Shown here: positions 43,508 to 49,950 of the stretch, in pieces | How positions within the stretch are numbered: position 1 is the stretch's first letter | Layout: each line of letters begins with the position of its first letter | DNA from: Oscillospiraceae bacterium | Lineage (GTDB): Bacteria; Bacillota; Clostridia; Oscillospirales; Ruminococcaceae | DNA: 56,707 nucleotides | Assembly (NCBI GenBank): GCA_031253495.1 | Contig: JAIRWC010000030.1 | Coordinates: 1 to 56,707, forward strand | Reading direction: 5' to 3' | Notes under the pieces: model-generated | Databases searched by the model: none | What the model saw: the letters and a program-made list of their open reading frames with translations, nothing else | Told to the model about the DNA's origin: nothing | Position numbers and translations under genes: made by a program

Positions 43508-43631
43508 GGCAAAAAAAGAGCGCGGGGCGGTAAAAAAAGAGCGCGGGGCGGTAAAAAAAAGGCGCGGGGCGGCAAAAAAAGGCGCGGGGCGGCAAAAAAG
43601 GGCGCGGGGCGGCAAAAAGGGGGGCGCGGGC
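43508..43631 (+). repeat. 20/21-bp minisatellite, six copies, abutting the ylxM start
   Basis: Six units of the form GGYAAAAAAAGAGCGCGGGG plus C, with lengths 21, 21, 21, 20, 20 and 21. The array ends exactly at GTG 43632. Length changes of one base shift the reading frame from unit to unit, so the array is probably not coding, although a TTG at 43497 is open through it. The last unit supplies AAAGGGGGG, seven bases before the GTG. Confidence 0.88.
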
Positions 43632-43973
43632 GTGCGGAAAAACTTAGGGGTAAACATACTTTTAGACGTATACGGCGCGCTTTTAACCGACCGTCAGCGC
43701 GTAACGCTCGAGTTGTATTACGGAGAGGATTTGTCGCTCGGGGAAATTTCCGAAGCGACGGGGATAACGCGGCAGGGCGTTATGAACTGCATACACAAAG
43801 CGGAAAAAAAGCTGTTCGGGCTGGAAACCAAGTTAGGGCTGATTAGGAAATTCCGCGAGCTTTCAGACGACATAGACGTGTTGGAGGGTTTGATTTTCCG
43901 GTCGGAAATGGCGAACAAGGTTATGATGGCGCAAATAGACGAATTACTCGTTGAAATAAAGGGGAAGATTTAA
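43632..43973 (+). CDS. ylxM: YlxM-type helix-turn-helix protein
   Basis: Start GTG 43632 gives 113 residues, matching the roughly 110 of the family; a longer reading from TTG 43497 would add a Lys/Arg-rich tail made from the repeats. The protein resembles sigma region 4: LLDVYGALLTDRQRVTLELYY, LSLGEISEATGITRQGVMNC. YlxM is nearly always found before ffh and is thought to modulate the signal recognition particle. Stop and ffh start overlap by one base. Confidence 0.85.
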   Translation: MRKNLGVNILLDVYGALLTDRQRVTLELYYGEDLSLGEISEATGITRQGVMNCIHKAEKKLFGLETKLGLIRKFRELSDDIDVLEGLIFRSEMANKVMMAQIDELLVEIKGKI

Positions 43974-45310
43974 TGGCGTTCGAGGGGCTGTCCGAGAAAT
44001 TAGGCAGGGTTTTCAAGACCTTGCGGGGCAAAGGGAAATTAAGCGAAAAAGACGTGAGGGAAGCCATGCGGGAGGTTAAAACCGCCCTTCTCGAAGCGGA
44101 CGTGAATTTCAAAATAACCAAGGACTTCGTCGCCGCGGTAACGGAGCGCTCAATCGGCGCGCGGGTTATGGAAAGCCTTACGCCGGGTCAGCAGGTTATA
44201 GACATTGTCCGCGAGGAACTGGTTAAACTGCTCGGCGAAACGGATTCAAAAATCAACTTTCCGTCGAAGCCGCCCTGCGTTATAATGATGTGCGGTCTGC
44301 AGGGCGCGGGAAAGACGACCCACTGCGCGAAGCTGGCGAAATACCTCAAAGGGATGAACCGCCGCCCGCTCCTCGCGGCGTGCGACGTATACCGCCCCGC
44401 CGCGGTCGAACAGTTGAAAATCGCGGGGGAAAGGGCGGGGGCTAAGGTTTTCTCGCTGCCCGCGGTTTCGGACCCCGTGAAAATAGCGGGCGAGGGAATA
44501 CGGTTCGCCAAGGACAACGGCTACGACGTCGTGATTCTCGACACGGCGGGGCGGCTCCACATCGACGGCGAACTGATGGACGAGCTTGAAAGGATTAAAG
44601 AAACCGCCTTGCCGAACGAAATCCTCCTCGCGGTGGATTCGATGACGGGGCAGGACGCGGTGAACGCGGCGAAGGCGTTTAACGACAGGATAGAGCTTTC
44701 GGGGATAATACTGACCAAACTCGACGGCGACGCGCGCGGCGGCGCGGCTTTGTCGGTTCTCGGCGTTACCGGGAAGCGGATAAAATTCGCCGGCACGGGG
44801 GAAAAGGTCGACGACCTCGAGCCGTTTTATCCCGACAGGATGGCGTCGCGCATCCTTGGAATGGGCGACGTGTTAAGCCTTATCGAAAAGGCGAAGCGGA
44901 ACTTCGACGGGAAAGAGCAGGAAAAGTTAGCCGAAAAGATGCAAAAGAACAGGTTTGACTTCGACGACCTGTACGCCCAGTACAAACAAATTGAAAAAAT
45001 GGGCAGTATCAAATCCCTCCTCGGCATGATGCCGGGCATAAGCGGGAAAATCAAGGAAGAGGACGTTGACGAGCGCGTCTTAACGCGGGCGAAGGCGATT
45101 ATCGAATCCATGACGAAAGCGGAACGCGCCCGGCCGTCGCTTATCGACGGGAAGCGTAAGCGCAGGATAGCGGCAGGTTCGGGAACCCGCGTGGAAGACG
45201 TCAACACGCTTATGAAACAGTTGGAGCAGGCGCGGATTATGATGAAGCGGTTCAAAGGCGGCAAAATGAAATTCCCGAAAGCGGGAGCGGGCGGGTTAGG
45301 CGGGTTTTAA
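43973..45310 (+). CDS. ffh: Signal recognition particle protein Ffh
   Basis: GTPase that delivers nascent membrane proteins to FtsY. N domain, then G domain with GLQGAGKTTHCAKLA, DTAGRLHID and TKLDGDARGG, then the Met-rich M domain (KMGSIKSLLGMMPGISG, GSGTRVEDVNTLMKQ) that binds the SRP RNA. 445 residues. Neither ftsY nor the SRP RNA gene was found in this window. Confidence 0.97.
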   Translation: MAFEGLSEKLGRVFKTLRGKGKLSEKDVREAMREVKTALLEADVNFKITKDFVAAVTERSIGARVMESLTPGQQVIDIVREELVKLLGETDSKINFPSKPPCVIMMCGLQGAGKTTHCAKLAKYLKGMNRRPLLAACDVYRPAAVEQLKIAGERAGAKVFSLPAVSDPVKIAGEGIRFAKDNGYDVVILDTAGRLHIDGELMDELERIKETALPNEILLAVDSMTGQDAVNAAKAFNDRIELSGIILTKLDGDARGGAALSVLGVTGKRIKFAGTGEKVDDLEPFYPDRMASRILGMGDVLSLIEKAKRNFDGKEQEKLAEKMQKNRFDFDDLYAQYKQIEKMGSIKSLLGMMPGISGKIKEEDVDERVLTRAKAIIESMTKAERARPSLIDGKRKRRIAAGSGTRVEDVNTLMKQLEQARIMMKRFKGGKMKFPKAGAGGLGGF

Positions 45311-45363
45311 CGGTGCTTCGCGCCGGTTAAATACAATCAACACATCTTAATTAGGAGGAAAAA

Positions 45364-45606
45364 ATGGCGGTAAAAATCAGATTAAAGCGCATGGGGGCGA
45401 AAAAAGCGCCTTTTTACAGAATAGTCGTCGCCGATTCACGCTTTCCCCGCGACGGGCGTTTCATCGAGGAAATCGGGTATTACGACCCCGCGAAAAACCC
45501 GACCGTCGTCAGCGTTGACGGCGAAAAGGTTCAAAGGTGGCTGAAAAACGGGGCGCAGCCCACCGACACGGTTAAACGGCTGCTGAAAAACAAAGGAATT
45601 ATCTGA
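45364..45606 (+). CDS. rpsP: 30S ribosomal protein S16
   Basis: 80 residues, with [39 protein letters not shown] and [15 protein letters not shown], the full S16 pattern. AGGAGG lies seven bases before the ATG. It follows ffh after 53 bases, as in Bacillus. Confidence 0.97.
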   Translation: MAVKIRLKRMGAKKAPFYRIVVADSRFPRDGRFIEEIGYYDPAKNPTVVSVDGEKVQRWLKNGAQPTDTVKRLLKNKGII

Positions 45607-45650
45607 TATAAGGGCGCCGCTCGGCGTCCGCCCGGAAAGGAACGGCGAGA

Positions 45651-45884
45651 ATGAAAGAGTTATTAACGGCAATCGTAGAAGGTCTTGTGGAAGACAAATC
45701 CGCGATAGAGGTAACCGTAGACAAACCCAATCCGGAAGGGTTTACGATTTATCATCTGCACGTCGCGCCCGACGACATGGGGCGGGTGATAGGGAAGCAG
45801 GGGCGCATAGCCAAGGCTATCCGGACGATTATGCGGGCGGGGGCGGTCAAGGCGAACGAAAAGGTTATGGTGGAGATAGATTAG
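45651..45884 (+). CDS. khpA: KH-domain RNA-binding protein KhpA
   Basis: 77 residues forming one KH domain with the GxxG loop in GRVIGKQGRIAKAIRTIMRA. KhpA binds many RNAs, with its partner KhpB, and affects cell division in Gram-positive bacteria. GAAAGGAACGG precedes the ATG. The usual next genes, rimM and trmD, are missing; the accessory insert begins instead. Confidence 0.92.
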   Translation: MKELLTAIVEGLVEDKSAIEVTVDKPNPEGFTIYHLHVAPDDMGRVIGKQGRIAKAIRTIMRAGAVKANEKVMVEID

Positions 45885-45902
45885 CCCCGCCCCGTTCGCT
45901 GT

Positions 45903-45932
45903 CGTTTAAATCCAAAACGCAAAGCGTTTTGG
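45903..45932 (+). repeat. Left copy of the element flanking the 46-47 kb insert
   Basis: CGTTTAAA (45903-45910) followed by a hairpin CCAAAACGC-AAA-GCGTTTTGG (45912-45932). ACGCAAAGCGTTTTGG (45917-45932) recurs at 47143-47158, also preceded by CGTTTAAA. No T run follows on this strand. Confidence 0.7.
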
Positions 45933-45967
45933 AAAGGAAGATTAAAGTTGAAAAACAAGAAAGGACT

Positions 45968-46020
45968 CCTCACCATGCCGCAATTTTCATTGAGTTTTGC
46001 GCAGGGTGAGGCGGCATGGT
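45968..46020 (+). promoter_or_regulatory. Start-region hairpin with two exclusive pairings
   Basis: CCTCACC (45968-45974) can pair with the ribosome site GGTGAGG (46005-46011), or ACCATGCCGC (45972-45981) can pair with GCGGCATGGT (46011-46020), which includes the ATG at 46016. The two pairings share bases and cannot both form fully. Either would hide the translation start. Confidence 0.5.
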
Positions 46021-46312
46021 CATAAAAATGAATTACATTTTGTCATGGACGACCGACGACAGGCGGTACGCGCAGCTCAGCGACGAACGCCAAAACGACC
46101 CTTATGAAAAGGGCAAGGACGATTTTTATTGCGACAAGCTGGTCAAAAACAAAAACGGTTCCGTCAGCGTCGAAGACGCCATACGGGGCGTGACCCTCTC
46201 CGCGTTGGAAATGTACGGGAAGGATACCGACGTTACATTCAAAGACCTCGCGCCTTTCGCGGAAGATTTGAAAAGCGGGAAAACAGTCGACTTATACGAT
46301 TGCATATCGTAG
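46016..46312 (+). CDS. Hypothetical protein
   Basis: 98 residues from ATG 46016 (or ATG 46028). No signal peptide or membrane segment. Polar and acidic, with YILSWTTDDRRYAQLSDERQ near the start and DVTFKDLAPFAEDLKSGKTV near the end. No family recognised. It lies within the insert between the two 16-bp repeat copies, together with the lipoprotein gene. Confidence 0.6.
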   Translation: MVIKMNYILSWTTDDRRYAQLSDERQNDPYEKGKDDFYCDKLVKNKNGSVSVEDAIRGVTLSALEMYGKDTDVTFKDLAPFAEDLKSGKTVDLYDCIS

Positions 46313-46344
46313 GCGGGGCGCAAACGGAACGATACGGCAGTTTC

Positions 46345-46373
46345 GCCGACGTTGAAATAAATTCAATGTCGGC
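46345..46373 (+). promoter_or_regulatory. Stable hairpin upstream of the lipoprotein gene
   Basis: GCCGACGTTGAA (46345-46356) pairs with TTCAATGTCGGC (46362-46373), 12 bp including one G-U, around ATAAA. No T run, so it is not a standard terminator; it may be a processing or stability element. Confidence 0.5.
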
Positions 46374-46432
46374 GGTCGCTGGGCATGCGAGCTTAAAAGG
46401 TTCGCTTATAAAGAAAAGGAGGACATGTAGCA

Positions 46433-47125
46433 ATGAAAAAGTGTATTCGATCCCTCGCGCCGATACTCGTATTAATCCTCACATTCACCGCGTGCGACGC
46501 GGTCAAGGACGCGGTCGGAGACGCCGTAGGCGGCGTCCTTGAAACATCGTCGGCAGGCTCGACGCTCGGCGACACAAATCCCGACGACACAAATCCTTCC
46601 GCCGCCGCAGTTAACGAAGGCGATGTTATTACCTTCGGCGGTGAAAAGTGGATTGTCCTCAAGGTTGAAAGCGGTAAAGCATTGATTGTCAGCGAAATAG
46701 TGCCCGACAACTATTTTTTCCATGATACGGATGAAGCGGTAACATGGGAAAGCTGTTCGCTCCGCGCGTTTCTTAACAACGACTTCTACGGAATGTTCAG
46801 CGCGGAGGACCAAGCGCGCATAGTCGAAACGACCCTCGCAAACTCCGACTATGAATTGAGCGACGGAACCAAAGTTCCCGGCGGCAACAGCACCGCCGAT
46901 AAAATTTTTCTTCTGAGCGCGGAAGAAGCCGAGGAATACTTTAAATATTCCTCCGACAGAAAAGCGAACGCCGCCGACGGCGGTGAAGCTTCTTGGTGGA
47001 CACGGTCAATCGGCGATGCCCCCAACCGCGCAAGATATGTCCAGACCGCGGGAATGATTGGCGGCGGTGTGGGCGTTACCGGTTTAGAGGGCATACGCCC
47101 CTCTATGTGGATAACAATAAATTAA
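46433..47125 (+). CDS. Lipoprotein with DUF6273 domain
   Basis: 230 residues, AAGGAGG ten bases before the ATG. The signal sequence ends LTFTACD, a weak lipobox, so the Cys near residue 21 may be lipidated. After a Thr/Asp/Asn/Pro linker the C-terminal 170 residues follow the DUF6273 pattern: GDVITFGGEKWIVL, ALIVSEIV, VTWESCSLRAFLNNDFY, IFLLSAEEAEEYF, ASWWTRS and a final GIRPSMWI. The function of this domain is unknown; it is common in gut Clostridia. Confidence 0.8.
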   Translation: MKKCIRSLAPILVLILTFTACDAVKDAVGDAVGGVLETSSAGSTLGDTNPDDTNPSAAAVNEGDVITFGGEKWIVLKVESGKALIVSEIVPDNYFFHDTDEAVTWESCSLRAFLNNDFYGMFSAEDQARIVETTLANSDYELSDGTKVPGGNSTADKIFLLSAEEAEEYFKYSSDRKANAADGGEASWWTRSIGDAPNRARYVQTAGMIGGGVGVTGLEGIRPSMWITIN

Positions 47126-47135
47126 CAGACACGGC

Positions 47136-47158
47136 CGTTTAAACGCAAAGCGTTTTGG
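47136..47158 (+). repeat. Right copy of the element flanking the insert
   Basis: CGTTTAAA (47136-47143) and ACGCAAAGCGTTTTGG (47143-47158), the same 16 bases as at 45917-45932, in the same orientation. It holds a smaller hairpin, AAACGC-AAA-GCGTTT. Confidence 0.7.
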
Positions 47159-47185
47159 GTTTAAGCGGGGAACGGTATGAAATTA

Positions 47186-47226
47186 CGGCGGTTTGAGGAA
47201 CGGCTTTATCGTTTTTCAAACCGCCG
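47186..47226. terminator. Convergent hairpin at the end of the corC gene
   Basis: CGGCGGTTTGA (47186-47196) pairs perfectly with TCAAACCGCCG (47216-47226). The right arm contains the minus-strand stop codon. The loop holds T and A runs, so it could slow transcription from either side, but it is not a classical T-tailed terminator. Confidence 0.5.
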
Positions 47227-48493
47227 CGGTTTGTTTTATCTCGAACCTTAAACGCCCTATCCTCTTTCCCTCCATGCTTAAAACCGTGATTTTAAAGCGC
47301 CCGTTCTCCGCGCGGTCCCCTTCGGCGGGGATTTTCCCGAACAGCTCGAAAGCCCAGCCGCCGACGGTATTGCTTTCGGAATCTATGGCTACGTCCATTC
47401 CCTTTTTCTCGAAAAAGCGGTTGAAATCGTTCAAGGCGAGTTTCCCCTCCGCCTCGAACGCGCCGTTGTTCATAAACTTGACGGGCAGCTTCTCCTCGTC
47501 GCCCTCGTCCCAAATTTCCCCCACCAATTCCTCGAGGATATCCTCCAACGTAACTATTCCCTCCGTGCCCCCGTACTGGTCTACCACGACGGCAAGGTGG
47601 GATTTTTCGTTTTGCATGAGTTTAAGCGCCTCGGACAGCTTCATTAAAGCGGGGATATGCAAAACGTCCTGCATCACCGCGCGCGTGTCGGGTTCCTCGC
47701 CGATTAACAGCCTCCCCGTAAAATCCTTGTTTTTGACGACCCCCACTATGTCGTCGGGCGTTTTGTCATAAACGGGCAGGCGGGAATACCCCTCTTCCAA
47801 AAACACGTCGCGGATTTTTTCAACGCTGTCCGCCAATGAAACGGCCACAATGCTCACCCTCGGCGTCAAAATCTCGCCCACCGTCGTTTCGTCAAATTCC
47901 AAAGCGGAACGGACGAGGTTGCTTTCCTGCTCTTCCAAAACCCCCTCGTCCTCGCTCACGTTGATTAGGGAGATAAGCTCGTCTTCCGTCATGAACGAAT
48001 TCGCCTTGTTGGGGTCCCCCCCGAGCAGCCGTATGGAAAACCTCGATATCAGGCTGAACACAAAAATAAAGGGCGTAAACACGACCATAAAAAACCTTAC
48101 GCTCCCCGCCACCGTCAAACTGATTTTTTCCGGGTGCTGCACGGCAATCATTTTAGGCACCATCTCGCAATAAATCAAAACCACCGACGTTATCAGCACG
48201 GTGGAAATCCCTATGGTCAGCGGGTTGTTCCCGCCGATTTTTATGGCTATCGAAGTGGCGACCACGGGCGCGACGATATTCGTGATATTGCTGCCCACCA
48301 AAATGGTCGAAAACAGCTTCCGGCTGTCTTTCGTTACCTGTTCGACTTTTTTCGCGCCCTTTACGTTGTTTTCCAGCATTACTTTCAGCTTGATTTTGTT
48401 TAACGCGGTCAGCGCGATTTCGCAAACGGAGAAGTAAGACGAAAACGCCAACAGAAAAAACAACAAAAAAAATTGCGGTAAAACGCCGTACAT
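47216..48493 (-). CDS. CorC/HlyC family transporter-associated protein
   Basis: 425 residues from the ATG at 48493, which has AGGGGAG upstream; an in-frame TTG at 48526 is less likely. The N-terminal CNNM/DUF21 membrane domain has four hydrophobic segments (LPQFFLLFFLLAFSSYFS onward). A CBS pair follows (TPRVSIVAVSLADSVEKIRD, DVLHIPALMKLSEALKLM) and a C-terminal CorC_HlyC domain ends the protein. The family is linked to Mg2+/Co2+ efflux and resistance. Third gene of a minus-strand operon. Confidence 0.92.
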   Translation of the reverse strand: MYGVLPQFFLLFFLLAFSSYFSVCEIALTALNKIKLKVMLENNVKGAKKVEQVTKDSRKLFSTILVGSNITNIVAPVVATSIAIKIGGNNPLTIGISTVLITSVVLIYCEMVPKMIAVQHPEKISLTVAGSVRFFMVVFTPFIFVFSLISRFSIRLLGGDPNKANSFMTEDELISLINVSEDEGVLEEQESNLVRSALEFDETTVGEILTPRVSIVAVSLADSVEKIRDVFLEEGYSRLPVYDKTPDDIVGVVKNKDFTGRLLIGEEPDTRAVMQDVLHIPALMKLSEALKLMQNEKSHLAVVVDQYGGTEGIVTLEDILEELVGEIWDEGDEEKLPVKFMNNGAFEAEGKLALNDFNRFFEKKGMDVAIDSESNTVGGWAFELFGKIPAEGDRAENGRFKITVLSMEGKRIGRLRFEIKQTAAV

Positions 48494-48500
48494 TATAAAA

Positions 48501-49292
48501 TCACTCCCCTTGTTTGTCTCGCGCAATCAGCGCCCTTATCGCGTTTACGGCGCACTTAACCGCCCTTTCGCCGCTTTCGCAAACCCTGTCGGGCAGCCCC
48601 GCCTTGGAACGCTCGACGTTCCATAAGGCCGTCAAGACCGCCCCGGCTCTCGCGCCCCTTGCCAAAGCGACCGCGAATATCGCCGCCGCCTCCATCTCGG
48701 AGGCGAGGCATCCGCATTTCACGAAAGCGTCCCAGCGGCTTGTCAAGAAATCCGCCACCGGCATTTTCCCCGGCTCGATTTCCCCGTAAAACGAATCCTT
48801 GCTTTGCGCCACGCCCACATGGAAAGAATCGCCCTCTCCCCCGGTTGACAGCTCCTTCGCCGCTTCAGCCAGCGCCGTTACCACGCCGAAGTCGGCGGCG
48901 GCGGGATAATCGGGGGGGAGGTATTCTTTGCTCGCCCCGTCGCCCCGGACGGCGGCGGAGACTATAACCAAATCGCCGCCGGTAACCTTCGCGTTTATGC
49001 CGCCGCAGGTCCCCACCCTTATGAACACGCGGCACCCGCAGCGAAACAGTTCCTCGACGGCAATCGCGGCCGACGGTCCGCCTATCCCCGTCGAAACCAC
49101 GCTGACGGGTTCGCCGTCAAGGCCCCCCGTATAAGTAACGTACTCGCGGTTGGACGCCATATGTTCGGGTTCGTCGAGATACGCGGCGATTTTCAAAACC
49201 CTGCCGGGGTCGCCGGGGAGAATGGCGTATTTCCCGACCTGCCCGGCGGTTACCCTTAAATGGAACTGTATGCTTTCATCCAATAACGCCAT
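48501..49292 (-). CDS. Uridine phosphorylase-like nucleoside phosphorylase
   Basis: 263 residues of the PNP/UDP family. YAILPGDPGRV binds phosphate, STGIGGPSAAIAVEEL and RVGTCGGI follow, and the nucleoside-binding segment is LASEMEAAAIFAVA. The order and length fit uridine phosphorylase better than purine nucleoside phosphorylase, but specificity is inferred. It salvages ribose-1-phosphate and bases. Placed between the membrane protein (no gap) and corC (7 bases). Confidence 0.85.
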   Translation of the reverse strand: MALLDESIQFHLRVTAGQVGKYAILPGDPGRVLKIAAYLDEPEHMASNREYVTYTGGLDGEPVSVVSTGIGGPSAAIAVEELFRCGCRVFIRVGTCGGINAKVTGGDLVIVSAAVRGDGASKEYLPPDYPAAADFGVVTALAEAAKELSTGGEGDSFHVGVAQSKDSFYGEIEPGKMPVADFLTSRWDAFVKCGCLASEMEAAAIFAVALARGARAGAVLTALWNVERSKAGLPDRVCESGERAVKCAVNAIRALIARDKQGE

Positions 49293-49814
49293 TTATTTTC
49301 CGCCCTTTCCCTTCCGCGAACCCGCGTTCCCGCGCTTGCCGTTCTGCCCGCCTTCGTATAACCCGTTCCCGAGTATGGACGGGGCGGGCGCGTTCTTTCT
49401 CTTCTCGCGCTCGGAACGCTTATCCGAAATTACGTCGATATTCCCCAAAACCGCGATAAGCGTAACCGAAATCGTTTCAAACACCAAAGGGAAATAAAGC
49501 GCGACGACGTCGCCTGAAACGCTGCCGCCTGAGGTTATCAGCGAGTGCATTATGAAAAGCGCGACGGTACCCCCCGCGCATAAAACGGCGGCGGTTTTAT
49601 AAAGTTTGAGCATAACCAAAAAGCAGGGGATTACAAACCCCGCGAGCGCGATTATCATCCACATCACATAATACCGCCCGGGCAGCCCGGCGGGAATTCC
49701 GTTTTCGGCGGGCATGGTGAGCATGGCGACGGGGGAGAGCGTTCCGAACAGGACGCCCCATATGGCCGTTATAAACAAAGTCAGCCCTTTAAAAACCGTA
49801 ATAATCTTTTTCAT
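49293..49814 (-). CDS. Four-helix membrane protein of unknown function
   Basis: 173 residues with four hydrophobic segments (about 8-30, 48-68, 74-96, 105-122) and a basic, Gly/Lys-rich cytoplasmic tail. No family recognised. It is the first gene of the operon with the nucleoside phosphorylase and CorC. Its promoter lies six bases before the ATG, so the mRNA appears leaderless. Confidence 0.7.
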   Translation of the reverse strand: MKKIITVFKGLTLFITAIWGVLFGTLSPVAMLTMPAENGIPAGLPGRYYVMWMIIALAGFVIPCFLVMLKLYKTAAVLCAGGTVALFIMHSLITSGGSVSGDVVALYFPLVFETISVTLIAVLGNIDVISDKRSEREKRKNAPAPSILGNGLYEGGQNGKRGNAGSRKGKGGK

Positions 49815-49820
49815 ACGGAA

Positions 49821-49849
49821 ATTATAGCACGTTTTTCAAAAAAACGCAA
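49821..49849 (-). promoter_or_regulatory. Promoter placing transcription start at the ATG
   Basis: Minus strand TTGCGT (49849-49844) and TATAAT (49826-49821), spacer 17 bp. Only ACGGAA (plus strand) separates the -10 from the ATG at 49814, so the expected first base is the A of the start codon. Confidence 0.65.
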
Positions 49850-49871
49850 GAAAAAATTAACGTAAATCCGC

Positions 49872-49919
49872 ACATTCCGCCATGTTGCTGTTGACATTCC
49901 GCCCCGTCTGCCTTATAAT
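49872..49919 (+). promoter_or_regulatory. Promoter of the 1238-residue protein, with direct repeats
   Basis: TTGACA 49891-49896 and TATAAT 49914-49919, spacer 17 bp. ACATTCCGCC occurs at 49872-49881 and 49894-49903, 22 bp apart, the second copy overlapping the -35. This looks like a possible regulator site. Confidence 0.65.
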
Positions 49920-49950
49920 ATATTTAAAAACGCCGCCGGAGGTATACCGT

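Noticed and set aside
43497-43631. Lys/Arg-rich N-terminal tail of YlxM
   Set aside because: Single-base differences in repeat length change the frame within the array, and YlxM proteins are about 110 residues, matching the GTG at 43632.
43508-43631. CRISPR array
   Set aside because: Units are directly adjacent with no unique spacers, and no cas genes are near.
49882-49950. Hydrophobic N-terminal extension (possible signal peptide) on the 1238-residue protein
   Set aside because: The in-frame ATG lies upstream of the promoter -35, and GGAGGT is correctly placed for ATG 49951.
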